A stretch of DNA of 64,000 nucleotides from Streptomyces sp. NBC_00670 (GCF_036226765.1 NZ_CP109017.1:1751501-1815500); one strand, 5' to 3'. Shown: positions 27,158 through 41,932, counted from the stretch's first letter. Notes: generated from the sequence alone by a model not told the origin. Program-made: numbers and translations.

Positions 27158-28369
27158 TCAGTCCTCCAGTGCGGCGAGGCCGGGGAGCGTCTTGCCCTCG
27201 AGGTATTCGAGGGAGGCGCCGCCGCCGGTCGAGATGTGGCCGAATGCGGTCTCGTCGAAGCCGAGCGTACGCACGGCCGCGGCGGAGTCTCCGCCGCCGA
27301 CGACGGTGAAACCGTCCGAGTCGACGAGAGCCTGGGCGACCGCCTTGGTGCCCTCGGCGTAGTCGGGGTGCTCGAAGACGCCCATGGGGCCGTTCCAGAA
27401 GACGGTCGCGGCGTCGGCGAGCTTGCTCGCGTACAGTGCGCCGGTCTTCGGGCCGATGTCCAGGCCCAGCTGTCCCTCGGGCATCTTGTCGGCGTCGACG
27501 GCGGAGTGCTCGGTGGACGCCTTGGCCTTCAGGTCCGGGAAGCCCGGGGAGACCACGACGTCGATCGGGAGCACCAGCTCGACGCCCTGCTTCTCGGCGC
27601 GCTCCAGGTACTCGGTCACGGCCGGGATCTGGTCCTCCTGCAGGAGGGAGGCGCCGACCTCGTGGCCCTGGGCCTTGAGGAAGGTGAAGGCCATGCCGCC
27701 GCCGATGAGGATGCGGTCGGCCTTGCCGAGCAGCTGGTCGATGACGGCGAGCTTGTCGGAGACCTTGGAGCCGCCGAGCGCCACGACGTAGGGGCGCTCG
27801 ACGTCCTCGGTGAGCTTCTTGAGGACGCCGACCTCGGTGGCGATCAGGTAGCCGGCGTAGTGCGGCAGCCGCTTGGGCAGGTCGAACACGGAGGCGTGCT
27901 TCCGGTGCACCGCGCCGAAGCCGTCACCGACGTAGACGTCGGCGAGGCCGGCCAGCTTGTCGGCGAAGGCGGCGCGCTCGGCGTCGTCCTTGGCGGTCTC
28001 CCCGGCGTTGAAGCGCAGGTTCTCCAGGACGGCGACCTGTCCGTCGGCGAGGCCGGAGACGGTGGACTCGGCGGACTCGCCGACCGTGTCCGCCGCGAAG
28101 GCGACGTCGGTGCCGAGGAGTTCGCCGAGGCGGGCGGCGGCCGGGGCGAGGGAGAAGGCGGCGTCCGGGGCGCCCTTGGGGCGGCCCAGGTGCGAGGCGA
28201 CGATCACGCGGGCGCCTGCCTGGGTCAGGGCCTTGACCGTGGGCAGGACGGCGCGGATGCGGCCGTCGTCGGTGATCGTGGTGCCGGCCAGCGGCACGTT
28301 GAGGTCGGCGCGGACGAAGACGCGCTTGCCCGCGACACCGTCCGAGAGGAGTTCGTCGATCGTCTTCAT
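27158..28369 (-). CDS. pgk: Phosphoglycerate kinase
   Basis: Pgk produces ATP from 1,3-bisphosphoglycerate. The 403-residue product starts at ATG 28369 (GGAG upstream). It shows FVRADLNVPL, the substrate-binding ASHLGRPKG region, the nucleotide-binding ALGGSKVSDKLAVIDQL and the C-terminal VGGGDSAAAVRTLG. It lies between gap (with a terminator-like hairpin) and tpiA. Confidence 0.98.
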   Translation of the reverse strand: MKTIDELLSDGVAGKRVFVRADLNVPLAGTTITDDGRIRAVLPTVKALTQAGARVIVASHLGRPKGAPDAAFSLAPAAARLGELLGTDVAFAADTVGESAESTVSGLADGQVAVLENLRFNAGETAKDDAERAAFADKLAGLADVYVGDGFGAVHRKHASVFDLPKRLPHYAGYLIATEVGVLKKLTEDVERPYVVALGGSKVSDKLAVIDQLLGKADRILIGGGMAFTFLKAQGHEVGASLLQEDQIPAVTEYLERAEKQGVELVLPIDVVVSPGFPDLKAKASTEHSAVDADKMPEGQLGLDIGPKTGALYASKLADAATVFWNGPMGVFEHPDYAEGTKAVAQALVDSDGFTVVGGGDSAAAVRTLGFDETAFGHISTGGGASLEYLEGKTLPGLAALED

Positions 28370-28465
28370 GCAGGGGCTCCCTGGTGCTGTGGGTCGCTCC
28401 GATCGTCGCGATCGCTCGTGATCGCTGGTGACCGTGCGAGGGCCGGTCGTTTCTGGACGCGCGTC

Positions 28466-28503
28466 AGGGCTCGGACGGCGCGACCTTGCGCCGTCCGAGC
28501 CCT
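28466..28503 (-). terminator. Hairpin terminator between gap and pgk
   Basis: Perfect 16-bp arms (28466-28481 and 28488-28503) with a GACCTT loop lie just downstream of the gap stop. It would give gap its own abundant transcript, with partial read-through into pgk-tpiA. Confidence 0.8.
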
Positions 28504-28533
28504 GCTGCGCATCGAGCTGTCTGCTCCGGTCGA

Positions 28534-29849
<1,316 letters not shown>

Positions 29850-30839
29850 TCAGCCCGCGAGGTTGTCCGCCATCTCCTCCGTCAGATTGGACTCCGTGCC
29901 CGGGATGCCGAGGTCGGAGGCGCGCTTGTCGGCCATGGCGAGCAGCCGGCGGATCCGGCCGGCCACCGCGTCCTTGGTCAGCGGCGGGTCGGCGAGCGCG
30001 CCGAGCTCCTCCAGGGAGGCCTGCTTGTGCTCCATGCGCAGCCGGCCGGCGGCGGCGAGGTGCTCGGGGACGTCGTCCGCGAGGATCTCCAGCGCGCGCT
30101 GCACCCGGGCGCCGGCCGCGACGGCCGCGCGGGCCGAGCGGCGCAGGTTGGCGTCGTCGAAGTTGGCGAGCCGGTTGGCGGTGGCGCGGACCTCGCGCCG
30201 CATCCGGCGCTCCTCCCAGGCCAGCACCGACTCGTGCGCGCCGAGCCGGGTGAGCAGCGCGCCGATCGCGTCGCCGTCACGGACCACGACCCGGTCGACG
30301 CCGCGCACCTCGCGGGCCTTGGCGGCGATGGCGAGCCGGCGGGCGGCGCCGACCAGGGCGAGCGCGGCCTCCGGGCCCGGGCAGGTGACCTCCAGGGAGG
30401 AGGAGCGGCCGGGCTCGGTGAGCGAGCCGTGGGCGAGGAAGGCGCCGCGCCAGGCGGCCTCGGCGTCGCAGGTGGCCCCCGAGACCACCTGCGGCGGCAG
30501 ACCGCGGATCGGGCGGCCCCGGCCGTCGACCAGGCCGGTCTGGCGGGCCAGTTGGTCGCCGCCGGCGACCACCCGGACCACGTAGCGCGAGCCGCGGCGC
30601 AGCCCGCCGGGGGCCATCACGATCAGTTCGGAGCTGTGGCCGAAGATCTCCAGGATGTCCCGCTTGAGGCGGCGGGCCGCCATCGCGGTGTCCAGCTCCG
30701 CCTCGATCACGATGCGGCCGCTGACCAGGTGCAGACCGCCCGCGAATCGCAGGATCGCCGAGACCTCCGCCTTTCTGCAGCAGGTCCGGGTGACGGGTAG
30801 CCGGGAGATCTCGTCCTTCACCGCTGCCGTCATCGCCAT
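29850..30839 (-). CDS. whiA: WhiA sporulation transcription factor
   Basis: WhiA works with WhiB to trigger sporulation septation genes in streptomycetes. The 329-residue product has the two-part structure of the family. An N-terminal degenerate LAGLIDADG homing-endonuclease-like domain occupies about 1-220 ([29 protein letters not shown]). A C-terminal helix-turn-helix follows ([28 protein letters not shown]). Its start overlaps the yvcK stop by 10 bp, and it is the last of four overlapping genes from uvrC onward. Confidence 0.96.
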   Translation of the reverse strand: MAMTAAVKDEISRLPVTRTCCRKAEVSAILRFAGGLHLVSGRIVIEAELDTAMAARRLKRDILEIFGHSSELIVMAPGGLRRGSRYVVRVVAGGDQLARQTGLVDGRGRPIRGLPPQVVSGATCDAEAAWRGAFLAHGSLTEPGRSSSLEVTCPGPEAALALVGAARRLAIAAKAREVRGVDRVVVRDGDAIGALLTRLGAHESVLAWEERRMRREVRATANRLANFDDANLRRSARAAVAAGARVQRALEILADDVPEHLAAAGRLRMEHKQASLEELGALADPPLTKDAVAGRIRRLLAMADKRASDLGIPGTESNLTEEMADNLAG

Positions 30840-31921
30840 GGGCCGATCCTTCCATGCATCCGAAAAATACGGTCGTACGCGGCGGCCAACAGCTCCGGGT
30901 CGTGCCGCGGAGTGCCGTCGGTCCGGGCCACCGGCGCCAGCTCGACCGCGGCACCGAACCGCTGGGCGGCAGCGTTCAGCACCTCGCGGTCGGGCACGGC
31001 GGCCTCGTCGGCCAGCACCACGTCCAGGGCGAGTTTAGGGGCGTGTCGTGCCAAAACCTCCAAATGACGCTGCGGGGAGAAGCCTTCGGTTTCTCCGGGC
31101 TGCGGGACGAGGTTCAGCGAGAGGACCCGGCGGGCCTTGGTCGCGGTCAGCGCGTCCAGCAGTTGGGGCACCAGCAGGTGCGGGATGACGGAGGAGAACC
31201 AGGAGCCGGGGCCGAGCACCACCCAGTCGGCGTCCAGCACCGCCTCGACCGCCTCGGGGACGGCCGGCGGGTCGTTCGGCACGAGGTGCACGGACTGCAC
31301 CTCGCCGGGGGTGAGCGCGACGGTGGCCTGGCCGCGGACGGTGTCCACGTCGTCGGGCCGCTCCGGGTCGTGGCCCCTGACCAGGGCCTGGAGCTCCAGC
31401 GGTACGGCGGACATGGGCAGCACCCTGCCGTGCGCGCCGAGCAGCCGGCCGACCAGGTCGAGGGCCTGGACGTGGTCGCCGAGCTGTTCCCACAGGGCGA
31501 CGATCAGCAGATTGCCGACCGCATGTTCGTGCAGGTCGCCCTGGGACTGGAAGCGGTGCTGGATGACCCGGGCCCAGGTCTGGCCCCAGTCGTCGTCCCC
31601 GCACAGCGCGGCCAGCGCCTTGCGCAGATCGCCGGGCGGCAGGACGCCCAGCTCGTCGCGGAGCCGGCCGCTGGAGCCGCCGTCGTCGGCGACGGTGACG
31701 ACGGCGGTGAGGTCGCCGGTGATCCGGCGCAGCGCGGCGAGCGAGGCGGACAGCCCCATGCCGCCGCCGAGGGCGACCACCTTGGGCTGGGTGCCCCGGC
31801 GGCGCGGCTTGCCGCCGCGCGCCTCGACTGGCCGGGCGGGGCGGCCCTCGGCCGGGCGGCCGCCGCGGCTCTCGGGCACCACCCGGCGCAGCCTGCTCAG
31901 CCGCGGAGTACGTCCGGTCAC
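30830..31921 (-). CDS. YvcK/CofD-like gluconeogenesis factor
   Basis: The 363-residue product has a basic, probably flexible N-terminus (about 45 residues, Arg/Pro-rich). The Rossmann-like [18 protein letters not shown] and [28 protein letters not shown] follow, as in YvcK proteins that bind UDP-sugars and control carbon flux and cell-wall synthesis. It starts at GTG 31921, overlapping the rapZ stop (GTGA), and overlaps whiA. The rapZ-yvcK-whiA trio is conserved widely in Gram-positive bacteria. Confidence 0.93.
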   Translation of the reverse strand: MTGRTPRLSRLRRVVPESRGGRPAEGRPARPVEARGGKPRRRGTQPKVVALGGGMGLSASLAALRRITGDLTAVVTVADDGGSSGRLRDELGVLPPGDLRKALAALCGDDDWGQTWARVIQHRFQSQGDLHEHAVGNLLIVALWEQLGDHVQALDLVGRLLGAHGRVLPMSAVPLELQALVRGHDPERPDDVDTVRGQATVALTPGEVQSVHLVPNDPPAVPEAVEAVLDADWVVLGPGSWFSSVIPHLLVPQLLDALTATKARRVLSLNLVPQPGETEGFSPQRHLEVLARHAPKLALDVVLADEAAVPDREVLNAAAQRFGAAVELAPVARTDGTPRHDPELLAAAYDRIFRMHGRIGPWR

Positions 31922-33030
31922 TCGCGCCCCATGTCCCGGTGGACGACGACCGTCTCCACGCCCTCGGCCGCGAGGCGGGCGGCGAGCTTCTCCGACATGG
32001 CGACCGAGCGGTGCTTGCCCCCGGTGCAGCCGACCGCGATGGTCACATAGCGCTTGCCCTCGCGCCGGTAGCCGGCGGCGACCAGGCGGAGCAGCTCGGC
32101 GTAGCGGTCGAGGAACTCCTTGGCGCCGGGCTGGTTGAAGACGTACGCGGCGACCTCCTCGTTGAGGCCGGTGAAGGGGCGCAGCTCCGGGACCCAGTGC
32201 GGGTTGGGCAGGAACCGCATGTCCACGACCAGGTCGGCGTCGACGGGGAGGCCGTACTTGAAGCCGAACGACATGACCGTGGCCCGCAGCTCGGGCTCCT
32301 CCTCCCCGGCGAACTGGGCGTCCATCTTGGCGCGCAGTTCGTGCACGTTGAGGCTGGAGGTGTCGATCACCAGGTCGGCGTCGCCGCGCAGTTCGCGCAG
32401 CAGTTCGCGTTCGGCGGCGATGCCGTCGACGATGCGGCCGTCGCCCTGGAGGGGGTGCGGGCGGCGGACCGACTCGAAGCGGCGCACCAGGGCCTCGTCG
32501 GAGGACTCCAGGAAGACGATGCGCCGGGTGACGTGCCGGGCCTCCAGGTCGGCGAGGGATTCGCGCAGATTGTCGAAGAAGCGGCGGCCGCGCACGTCGA
32601 CGACGACGGCGATGCGCGCCACGTTGCCCTGGGAGCGGGCGCCCAGCTCCACCATGGTGGGGATGAGCGCGGGCGGCAGGTTGTCGACGACGAACCAGCC
32701 GAGGTCCTCCAGACACTTGGCCGCGGTGGAGCGGCCGGCTCCGGACATGCCGGAGATGATCACCAGCTCGGGGATGGCCGGCTCGGACGCCCCGGGCGCC
32801 CCGGCCGTTTCGCTGCCCGTACTCACCTGTGCTCCGTTGTCGTGGCGTGTGCCGCGCCCTGGGGCGCGGTGCGTGGGGGCGCTGTCGCGCGCGTCGCGCG
32901 CTTCCTGCGCGTCACGCGTGCTGTGCGCGTCGCGCGCTTCGTGCCCGAGGGCATTGTCCTGCGGTTCGCTGTGGACGCGTCCCGGCGGTGCGGTGCCGCC
33001 GGGTTCCGTGCCCGCTTCGTGCTCGGTCAT
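31918..33030 (-). CDS. rapZ: RapZ family nucleotide-binding protein
   Basis: The RapZ domain (from about residue 85) has Walker [10 protein letters not shown] (94-102), then [30 protein letters not shown] and the C-terminal [21 protein letters not shown]. In other bacteria RapZ regulates small RNAs or binds nucleotides and UDP-sugars. The N-terminal ~70 residues are low-complexity (repeated ARD units at 31-50, encoded by a GCGCGTC-rich tandem at about 32881-32940). ATG 33030 overlaps the uvrC stop (ATGA); an internal GTG at 32826 would remove the extension. Confidence 0.92.
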   Translation of the reverse strand: MTEHEAGTEPGGTAPPGRVHSEPQDNALGHEARDAHSTRDAQEARDARDSAPTHRAPGRGTRHDNGAQVSTGSETAGAPGASEPAIPELVIISGMSGAGRSTAAKCLEDLGWFVVDNLPPALIPTMVELGARSQGNVARIAVVVDVRGRRFFDNLRESLADLEARHVTRRIVFLESSDEALVRRFESVRRPHPLQGDGRIVDGIAAERELLRELRGDADLVIDTSSLNVHELRAKMDAQFAGEEEPELRATVMSFGFKYGLPVDADLVVDMRFLPNPHWVPELRPFTGLNEEVAAYVFNQPGAKEFLDRYAELLRLVAAGYRREGKRYVTIAVGCTGGKHRSVAMSEKLAARLAAEGVETVVVHRDMGRE

Positions 33031-35075
33031 GTCTCCTGCCCCCGTCGTTCCTGCGAGGTGCCCGCGGACACGGGCTCCTGAGAGGGATCCGCCGCCGCCG
33101 CGGGCGGGCCGGCGGGTTCCTCCTCTTCAATGATCTCTCCCGTCGCGGTGTTCACGGCGGGCCCGGCCGGGGCCGAGCGGGCGAGGGCGACGGCGATGGT
33201 CTCGGCGGTCTTGCGGCCGATGCCCGGGACCTCCTGGATCTGGTCCGGCGTGGCGGCGCGCAGCCGCTTCACCGAGCCGAAGTGCTTGATCAGCGCCTGC
33301 TTGCGCGTCTCGCCGAGGCCCGGCACGTCGTCCAGCGGGCCGGAGCGCAGCCGCTTGGCGCGCTTGGTGCGCTGGTAGGTGAGGGCGAAGCGGTGGGCCT
33401 CGTCGCGCACCCGCTGGAGCAGATACAGGCCCTCGCTGGTGCGCGGCAGCACCACCGGGTCGTCCTCGCCGGGCAGCCAGACCTCCTCCAGCCGCTTGGC
33501 CAGGCCGCAGACGGCGATGTCGTCGATGCCGAGGTCGTCCAGCGCCCGCTGGGCCGCGGCGACCTGGGGCTGCCCGCCGTCGACCACGACGAGCTGCGGC
33601 GGGTACGCGAACCGCTTGGGCCGGCCGTCCTCCTCGGTGAGCGCGGCCTCGCCGTCGGACCACTCCCCCGTCTTCTCCTTGTCGGAGAGGTAGCGCCGGA
33701 AGCGGCGGGTGAGCACCTCGTGCATCGACCGGACGTCGTCCTGGCCCTCGAAGCCGCGGATCTGGAAGCGGCGGTACTCGCCCTTGCGCTGCAGCCCGTC
33801 CTCGAAGACGACCATGGAGGCCACCACGTCCTCGCCCTGGAGGTGCGAGATGTCGTAGCACTCGATCCGCAAGGGGGCGCTGTCCAGGCCGAGGGCCTCG
33901 GCGATCTCCTCCAGGGCGCGCGAGCGGGTGGTCAGGTCGGAGGCGCGCTTGGTCTTGTGCAGCACGAGCGCCTGCTGGGCGTTGCGCCGCACCGTCTCCA
34001 TCAGCGCCTTCTTGTCGCCGCGCTGCGGGATGCGCAGCGAGACGTTGGAGCCCCGGCGGGTGGTGAGCCAGTCCTGGACGGGCTCTATGGGGTCCGGCAG
34101 CGCGGGGACGAGGACCTCCTTGGGCACCGAGTCGCCCGTCTCCTCGCCGTAGAGCTGCTGCAACGCGTGTTCGACGAGGGCGCCGGTGGTGACGTCCTCC
34201 ACCTTGTCGGTGACCCAGCCGCGCTGGCCGCGGACCCGGCCGCCGCGGACGTGGAAGATCTGTACGGCGGCCTCCAGCTCGTCCTCCGCGACCGCGATCA
34301 GATCCGCGTCGGTCGCGTCGGCGAGGACGACCGCGTTCTTCTCCATGGCCTTCTTCAGGGCCTCGATGTCGTCTCGCAGCCGGGCGGCCCGCTCGTACTC
34401 CATCTCCTCGGCCGCCTGCGCCATCCGCTTCTCCAGACGGCGGATGTAGGTGCCCGTGCGCCCCGCCATGAAGTCGGAGAACTCCTCGGCCAGTTCCCGG
34501 TGGTCCTCGGCGGAGATGCGCTCCACGCAGGGCGCCGAGCACTTGCCGATGTAGCCGAGGAGACAGGGGCGGCCGGTGCGGGCGGCGTTCTTGAACACCC
34601 CGGCGGAGCAGGTGCGCACGGGGAAGACGCGCAGCAGCAGGTCGACGGTGTCACGGATCGCCCACGCGTGCGCGTACGGGCCGAAGTAGCGCACGCCCTT
34701 CTTCTTGTGACCGCGCATCACCTGCACGCGCGGGAACTCCTCGTTCATCGTCACCGCGAGGTAGGGGTAGCTCTTGTCGTCGCGGTACTTGACGTTGAAC
34801 CGGGGGTCGTACTCCTTGATCCAGGAGTACTCCAGCTGCAGTGCCTCGACCTCCGTGGACACCACCGTCCACTCCACGGACGCCGCGGTGGTGACCATGG
34901 AGCGGGTGCGCGGGTGGAGGCCCGCCAGGTCCTGGAAGTAGTTGGCCAGGCGCTGGCGCAGGCTTTTGGCCTTCCCGACGTAGATCACCCGGCGGTGCTC
35001 GTCGCGGAAGCGGTACACCCCCGGGGAGTCCGGGATCTGGCCCGGCCTGGGGCGGTAGCTGGAGGGATCGGCCAT
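33027..35075 (-). CDS. uvrC: UvrC, excinuclease ABC subunit C
   Basis: UvrC makes the two incisions in nucleotide excision repair. The 682-residue product has the GIY-YIG nuclease domain (about 15-95; [25 protein letters not shown]), a UvrB-binding UVR segment ([26 protein letters not shown]), the RNase H-like 3' nuclease domain ([20 protein letters not shown]) and C-terminal tandem HhH motifs ([16 protein letters not shown]). It is upstream of rapZ with a 4-bp overlap and diverges from the regulator-like gene at 35329. Confidence 0.97.
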   Translation of the reverse strand: MADPSSYRPRPGQIPDSPGVYRFRDEHRRVIYVGKAKSLRQRLANYFQDLAGLHPRTRSMVTTAASVEWTVVSTEVEALQLEYSWIKEYDPRFNVKYRDDKSYPYLAVTMNEEFPRVQVMRGHKKKGVRYFGPYAHAWAIRDTVDLLLRVFPVRTCSAGVFKNAARTGRPCLLGYIGKCSAPCVERISAEDHRELAEEFSDFMAGRTGTYIRRLEKRMAQAAEEMEYERAARLRDDIEALKKAMEKNAVVLADATDADLIAVAEDELEAAVQIFHVRGGRVRGQRGWVTDKVEDVTTGALVEHALQQLYGEETGDSVPKEVLVPALPDPIEPVQDWLTTRRGSNVSLRIPQRGDKKALMETVRRNAQQALVLHKTKRASDLTTRSRALEEIAEALGLDSAPLRIECYDISHLQGEDVVASMVVFEDGLQRKGEYRRFQIRGFEGQDDVRSMHEVLTRRFRRYLSDKEKTGEWSDGEAALTEEDGRPKRFAYPPQLVVVDGGQPQVAAAQRALDDLGIDDIAVCGLAKRLEEVWLPGEDDPVVLPRTSEGLYLLQRVRDEAHRFALTYQRTKRAKRLRSGPLDDVPGLGETRKQALIKHFGSVKRLRAATPDQIQEVPGIGRKTAETIAVALARSAPAGPAVNTATGEIIEEEEPAGPPAAAADPSQEPVSAGTSQERRGQET

Positions 35076-35328
35076 GTCACACACCCTACTGGCGGCCACT
35101 GACAGGCGGCCGTGGTGTGCCCGGCCGCCCCCGGCCGTGGGGCGGGCCCCGGCCAGGTTCCCCCATCTTGTTGTCCTTACATGGTCAACACGCTTCAATG
35201 CGGGGGAACCCACGGGTCCCGGAAGACGGCGTTCCCCCTCGGGGCGCCCCGCGCCCCGCGCGCCCGTCCTGCCCGGTCCCCGCGCGCGGTCCGACCAGCC
35301 GTCGCGCACCCGACAGAAAGGCCCCTGC

Positions 35329-36270
35329 ATGCGGCATGGCACACAGCACGCGGATCCCGCCGCCGCGGAGTTGGAGACGGCACTGCGCCGCGGCCCCTTC
35401 CATGTCGCCCTGCGCGCCGCGATCACCGCGCGCGGGCTGCCGCTGCAGCGCGTCCAGCACCATCTGTCGCGCTACGGGGTCAAGGTCGGGGTGACGAGTC
35501 TCAGCTACTGGCAGCAGGGCGCCCGCCGCCCCCAGCGCCCCGAGTCGCTGCGGGCCGTGCGCGCGCTGGAGGAGATACTCCACCTCCCCGACGAGTCCCT
35601 GATCCGCCTGCTCGCCTCCGCCGAGGAGGAGCCGGGCCGCGCCGCCGGGCGCTCCTACCGCTCGCTGATGGAGGCGTCGGGGGTCCTGGAGGGGCTGCTC
35701 GCCGAGCTGGAGGCGCCGCTTGACGGCGGGCTGCACAGCATCGGCCACCACGAGTACGTGCGGATCGGCGCGCGCCGTGAGCTGCTGGGCCGCGAGTCGC
35801 AGCACATCGTGCGCGCCCACCGGGACGGGGTGGACCGCTTCCTCGCCGTCCACCACGGCGACCCGGGGTGCGTCCCGGAGCGCGTCATGGTGCGGGCGCT
35901 GGAGAACTGCCGCACCGGACGCGTGCGCCGGCACGGCGAGACGGGGATGCTGGTGGCCGAACTCCTCTTCGACATGCGGCTGCGGGCCGGGGACACGTTT
36001 CTGTTCCGCTACGGGTTCGAGGACGGCACGGCGGGCCCGAGCCGCGAGTACGTGCGGGGGTTCCGCGGCGCGGGCGGGCAGTACGCGCTCCAGGTGCGGT
36101 TCGACGACACGGCGCTGCCGGTGCGCTGCCACCGGTTCGCCCAGCACTCGACGGCGGCGCCGCGCGGTTCCCGCCAGGAGCTCCGGCTGAGCCGGGAGCA
36201 CCGGTCGGTGCATCTCGTGGAGCAGCGGGTGCGGTCGGGGATCGTGGGGATCGCGTGGGACTGGGAGTGA
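35329..36270 (+). CDS. Regulator-like protein of unknown function
   Basis: The 313-residue product starts at ATG 35329 with GAAAGG upstream. Residues about 18-95 look like a helix-turn-helix of XRE character ([48 protein letters not shown], read in pieces). The remaining ~210 residues are a beta-rich domain ([37 protein letters not shown]). I do not recognise a named family. It is divergent from uvrC with a 253-bp spacer; no operon partner follows on the same strand. Confidence 0.65.
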   Translation: MRHGTQHADPAAAELETALRRGPFHVALRAAITARGLPLQRVQHHLSRYGVKVGVTSLSYWQQGARRPQRPESLRAVRALEEILHLPDESLIRLLASAEEEPGRAAGRSYRSLMEASGVLEGLLAELEAPLDGGLHSIGHHEYVRIGARRELLGRESQHIVRAHRDGVDRFLAVHHGDPGCVPERVMVRALENCRTGRVRRHGETGMLVAELLFDMRLRAGDTFLFRYGFEDGTAGPSREYVRGFRGAGGQYALQVRFDDTALPVRCHRFAQHSTAAPRGSRQELRLSREHRSVHLVEQRVRSGIVGIAWDWE

Positions 36271-36294
36271 GGAATCCCGTTGTCCCGGTGTCTC

Positions 36295-36735
36295 TCAGGC
36301 CTTCGGGCCCGCGACGATCCTGCCGTCCTTCGCCTCGACGGACAGGGTGTGCAGCGGCTCGGTGGCCGGGGCCTGGAGCACCTTGCCGGTCCGGGCGTCG
36401 AACTCGCTGCCGTGGCAGGGGCAGGTGAGGGTGGTGCCGGACAGCTTGTTGAGGGCGCACCCCGCGTGCGTGCAGATCGTGCTGAACGCCTTCAGGGCCC
36501 CGTCCTCGGACCGGCTGACCACTACGTTCGCGTCCCGGTAGAGCTTCGCGCCGCCCTTGGGGACCTCGGTTTCGGCGCCGAGGTCGACCGGCGCGGTCGG
36601 GGTGGCGGGCGTCTTGCCGCCGTCGCCGTCGGTGGAGCAGGCCGCGAGCCCGGTCCCGGCCACGGAGGCGAGCGCCGCTCCGCGCAGCACGGTGCGGCGC
36701 CGGGCGGTCGGGCTGCCGGTCGGGACGGTCTCCAC
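36295..36735 (-). CDS. Tat-exported Rieske (2Fe-2S) lipoprotein
   Basis: The 146-residue protein has a twin-arginine signal (ARRRTVLRG, residues 11-19), a hydrophobic core and a lipobox ending in Cys33 (GLAAC). A Ser/Gly/Pro-rich linker leads to a Rieske domain with ligands Cys88/His90 and Cys105/His108 plus the disulfide cysteines 93 and 107 (CTHAGC ... CPCHGS). Folding with cluster in the cytoplasm and Tat export fits the signal. The redox partner is unknown. It ends 24 bp from the end of the preceding convergent gene. Confidence 0.9.
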   Translation of the reverse strand: METVPTGSPTARRRTVLRGAALASVAGTGLAACSTDGDGGKTPATPTAPVDLGAETEVPKGGAKLYRDANVVVSRSEDGALKAFSTICTHAGCALNKLSGTTLTCPCHGSEFDARTGKVLQAPATEPLHTLSVEAKDGRIVAGPKA

Positions 36736-36783
36736 AGGGGGCTCCTCTCATCGGTCGGCGTACGTCGTCCGCGTACAGCCCGA

Positions 36784-36797
36784 CCATACCGGTATGG
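36784..36797. promoter_or_regulatory. 14-bp perfect palindrome CCATACCGGTATGG
   Basis: This perfect palindrome lies in the 275-bp spacer between the Rieske lipoprotein gene (start 36735) and the sugar kinase (start 37011), 48 bp from the former. It is a plausible operator for a dimeric regulator; none is encoded beside it. Confidence 0.45.
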
Positions 36798-37010
36798 ATC
36801 ATTCCGCCTCGCTCGGCCGGCAGTGGCCGACCCTGACCACGGCTGTTCGTTTCATGCCGGTCACCGCCCGTTTCGGTTCGGCCGACAGCCCGTTTGACCG
36901 GCGCCGTGACCGTGCAGGGCCGGGGCGCCGTACCGGTGTTTACGTGCGGCGTCCGCATCGGATAGCTTCGCGCCCCGTATCCCCAGCCGGCCCGAGAAGG
37001 GACCCGTTTC

Positions 37011-37934
37011 GTGATCGTCGTCGCCGGTGAGGCCCTGATTGATCTGGTACCGCGGGGCGCGGGGGCGCTCGCGGCGCTCACGCCCGCGCGCGGCGGCGGA
37101 CCGTACAACACCGCCGTGGCGCTCGGCCGCCTCGGCTCCCCCACCGCCTTCTGCTCCCGCGTCTCGCGGGACCCCTTCGGCGAGGCGCTGCTCGACCGGC
37201 TGCGCGAGTCCGGGGTGGACGTCTCGCCGGTGCAGCGCGGGCCCGAGCCGACCACGCTGGCGGTCGCCACGCTCGACGACGGCGGCTCGGCGGCCTATTC
37301 GTTCTACGTCGAGGGCACCGCCGACCGGCTGTTCACGGTGCCGGAGCGGCTTCCCGAGGGCACCCGGGCCGTGTCGTTCGGCACCTGTTCGCTGGTCCTG
37401 GAGCCGGGCGCGAGCGCGTACGAGGAGCTGCTGCGGGAGGCGCACGGGCGCGGGCTGTTCACCGCACTCGACCCGAACATCCGGGCGGGGCTCATCGCAA
37501 ACGCGGACGCCTACCGGGCCCGGTTCCGCGGCTGGCTGCCGTCGGTGACGCTGCTGAAGCTGTCCGCCGAGGACGCCGAGTGGCTGGGCGGCACGCCCCG
37601 CGAGTGGCTGGACGCCGGTCCGGCCGCCGTCGTGGTCACCCACGGCGGGGACGGGCTGACCGCCTTCGTGCGCGAGGCCGGCGGCGTGGACGCCGTGTAC
37701 GTGGCCCCGGGCGAGAAGGTGGACGTGGTGGACACGATCGGGGCGGGTGACACGGTCAACGCGGCACTGCTGCACGGCCTCGCGGCCCGCGAGGCGCTGT
37801 CCGCCGCCGCCGTGGCGGACCTGGGCCCGGACGGCTGGCGGCACCTGCTCGGCTTCGCGGCTCGCGCGGCGGCACTCACCTGCTCCCGCGCAGGCGCGGA
37901 ACCCCCGTGGTCGGCGGAGCTGACCGGCGCGTGA
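37011..37934 (+). CDS. PfkB-family carbohydrate kinase (fructokinase-like)
   Basis: The 307-residue sugar kinase opens with VVAGEALIDLV, followed by GGGPYNTAVALGRLG. It carries the C-terminal PfkB signature DTIGAGDTVNAALLHGL with the catalytic Asp in GAGD. Closest in pattern to bacterial fructokinases; the actual sugar is not determined. GTG 37011 follows GAGAAGGG. No transporter or regulator accompanies it. It ends against repeat copy D. Confidence 0.88.
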   Translation: MIVVAGEALIDLVPRGAGALAALTPARGGGPYNTAVALGRLGSPTAFCSRVSRDPFGEALLDRLRESGVDVSPVQRGPEPTTLAVATLDDGGSAAYSFYVEGTADRLFTVPERLPEGTRAVSFGTCSLVLEPGASAYEELLREAHGRGLFTALDPNIRAGLIANADAYRARFRGWLPSVTLLKLSAEDAEWLGGTPREWLDAGPAAVVVTHGGDGLTAFVREAGGVDAVYVAPGEKVDVVDTIGAGDTVNAALLHGLAAREALSAAAVADLGPDGWRHLLGFAARAAALTCSRAGAEPPWSAELTGA

Positions 37935-37942
37935 CAGCGGGC

Positions 37943-38030
37943 GTCCCGCGCCCCATCAGGGGCGCGGGACTGTATCGATCTGCGGCTCCGCCGCGCGGAC
38001 GCGAACGAGCCCACGCACCGAGTTCTCCCG
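37943..38030. repeat. GC-rich intergenic palindromic repeat, copy D
   Basis: Perfect 12-bp arms GTCCCGCGCCCC (37943-37954) and GGGGCGCGGGAC (37959-37970) flank ATCA, followed by ATCGATCTGCGGCTCCGCCGCG and a GCGACGAGCC-like tail. The second part resembles copy C more than A or B. It lies between the convergent sugar kinase and uvrA and probably terminates both. Confidence 0.75.
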
Positions 38031-38056
38031 CGCCCCGGCAGACGCGCAACGAAGGG

Positions 38057-40993
<2,937 letters not shown>

Positions 40994-41215
40994 GCCGGTC
41001 CGCACCTTTCTTGAGAGAAGTGACAGGGGCGGGGCCCCGGTCACTTTCAGACTAGGGGGAGCCACTGACAACGCCGGTCGGATTCTGTGCTCCGTAACAA
41101 TCCCGGACCCTCCAGCATGCCCGACGCCGCAGTCGACCTTATAGCAAGCACGTTCGATTTCCGGTCGGAGTGAGCCGTCTTCACCCGAAGGAGTGGCGGG
41201 GCTAGGGTCGGCCGC

Positions 41216-41902
41216 ATGATGGATCACGCCCGCGACCTGGCCTCTCTCCGTGACGCGACCGACCGGCTGCTCAGCGCGGCCGCCGCACTGGACAACGCCG
41301 CTGTGACGCAACCGTCACGGCTGCCGGGCTGGACCCGCGGCCATGTCCTCGCCCACCTCGCCCGCAACGCCGACGCTCTCGTCAACGTCCTCGAGGGGCG
41401 TCCGATGTACGTCTCGGCCGAGGCCCGCGACGCCGACATCGAGAAGGGCGCCCCGCGCCCGCTGGAGGAGCAGCTCGCCGACCTGCGCGAGAGCGCGGAC
41501 CGTTTCGCGCGCGCGGCGGACGCCCCCGCGGACTGGTCGCGCACGGTGGAGCTGCGCAACGGGGTCACCGACGCGGCGGCCCGGGTGCCGTTCCGGCGCT
41601 GGGCCGAGGTCGCGCTGCACCACGTCGACCTCGGGATCGGCCACGAGCTGGAGGACCTGCCGCGGGAGTTCACCGAGCGCGAGACCGGCTTCCTCGCCGA
41701 CCGTTTCACCGGCCGCCCCGACGTCCCGGCCACGCGTCTGACCAACGGCACGCGCGCGTGGAGCACGGGACGGGCGGCGGACGCCCCGGAGGTCGCCGTG
41801 GCGGGCCGCCAGGCGGATCTGCTCGGCTGGCTGGCCGGACGCCGCGACGGGGCCGCGCTGACCGTGCAGGGGGGCGCCCTGCCCGCCCTGCCCCCGCTGT
41901 GA
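41216..41902 (+). CDS. Maleylpyruvate isomerase-type mycothiol-dependent enzyme
   Basis: The 228-residue product has the MDMPI N-terminal fold: the metal-binding histidine in [20 protein letters not shown], a second cluster in [19 protein letters not shown], and a C-terminal MDMPI_C-like segment. Proteins of this class use mycothiol as cofactor. Sequence context (uvrA divergent, MBL hydrolase 30 bp downstream) suggests a detoxification pair. A TAGGGT box 7 bp before the ATG and no close Shine-Dalgarno suggest a leaderless mRNA. Confidence 0.88.
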   Translation: MMDHARDLASLRDATDRLLSAAAALDNAAVTQPSRLPGWTRGHVLAHLARNADALVNVLEGRPMYVSAEARDADIEKGAPRPLEEQLADLRESADRFARAADAPADWSRTVELRNGVTDAAARVPFRRWAEVALHHVDLGIGHELEDLPREFTERETGFLADRFTGRPDVPATRLTNGTRAWSTGRAADAPEVAVAGRQADLLGWLAGRRDGAALTVQGGALPALPPL

Positions 41903-41932
41903 CCCCCGGAACGCCGCTATAGGCTGACGGCC

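Noticed and set aside
41140..41165. GAACGTGCTTGC-like sequence upstream of uvrA as a LexA box
   Set aside because: Only the first half matches GAAC; the second half should read GTTC after four bases but does not, so an SOS box is not supported.
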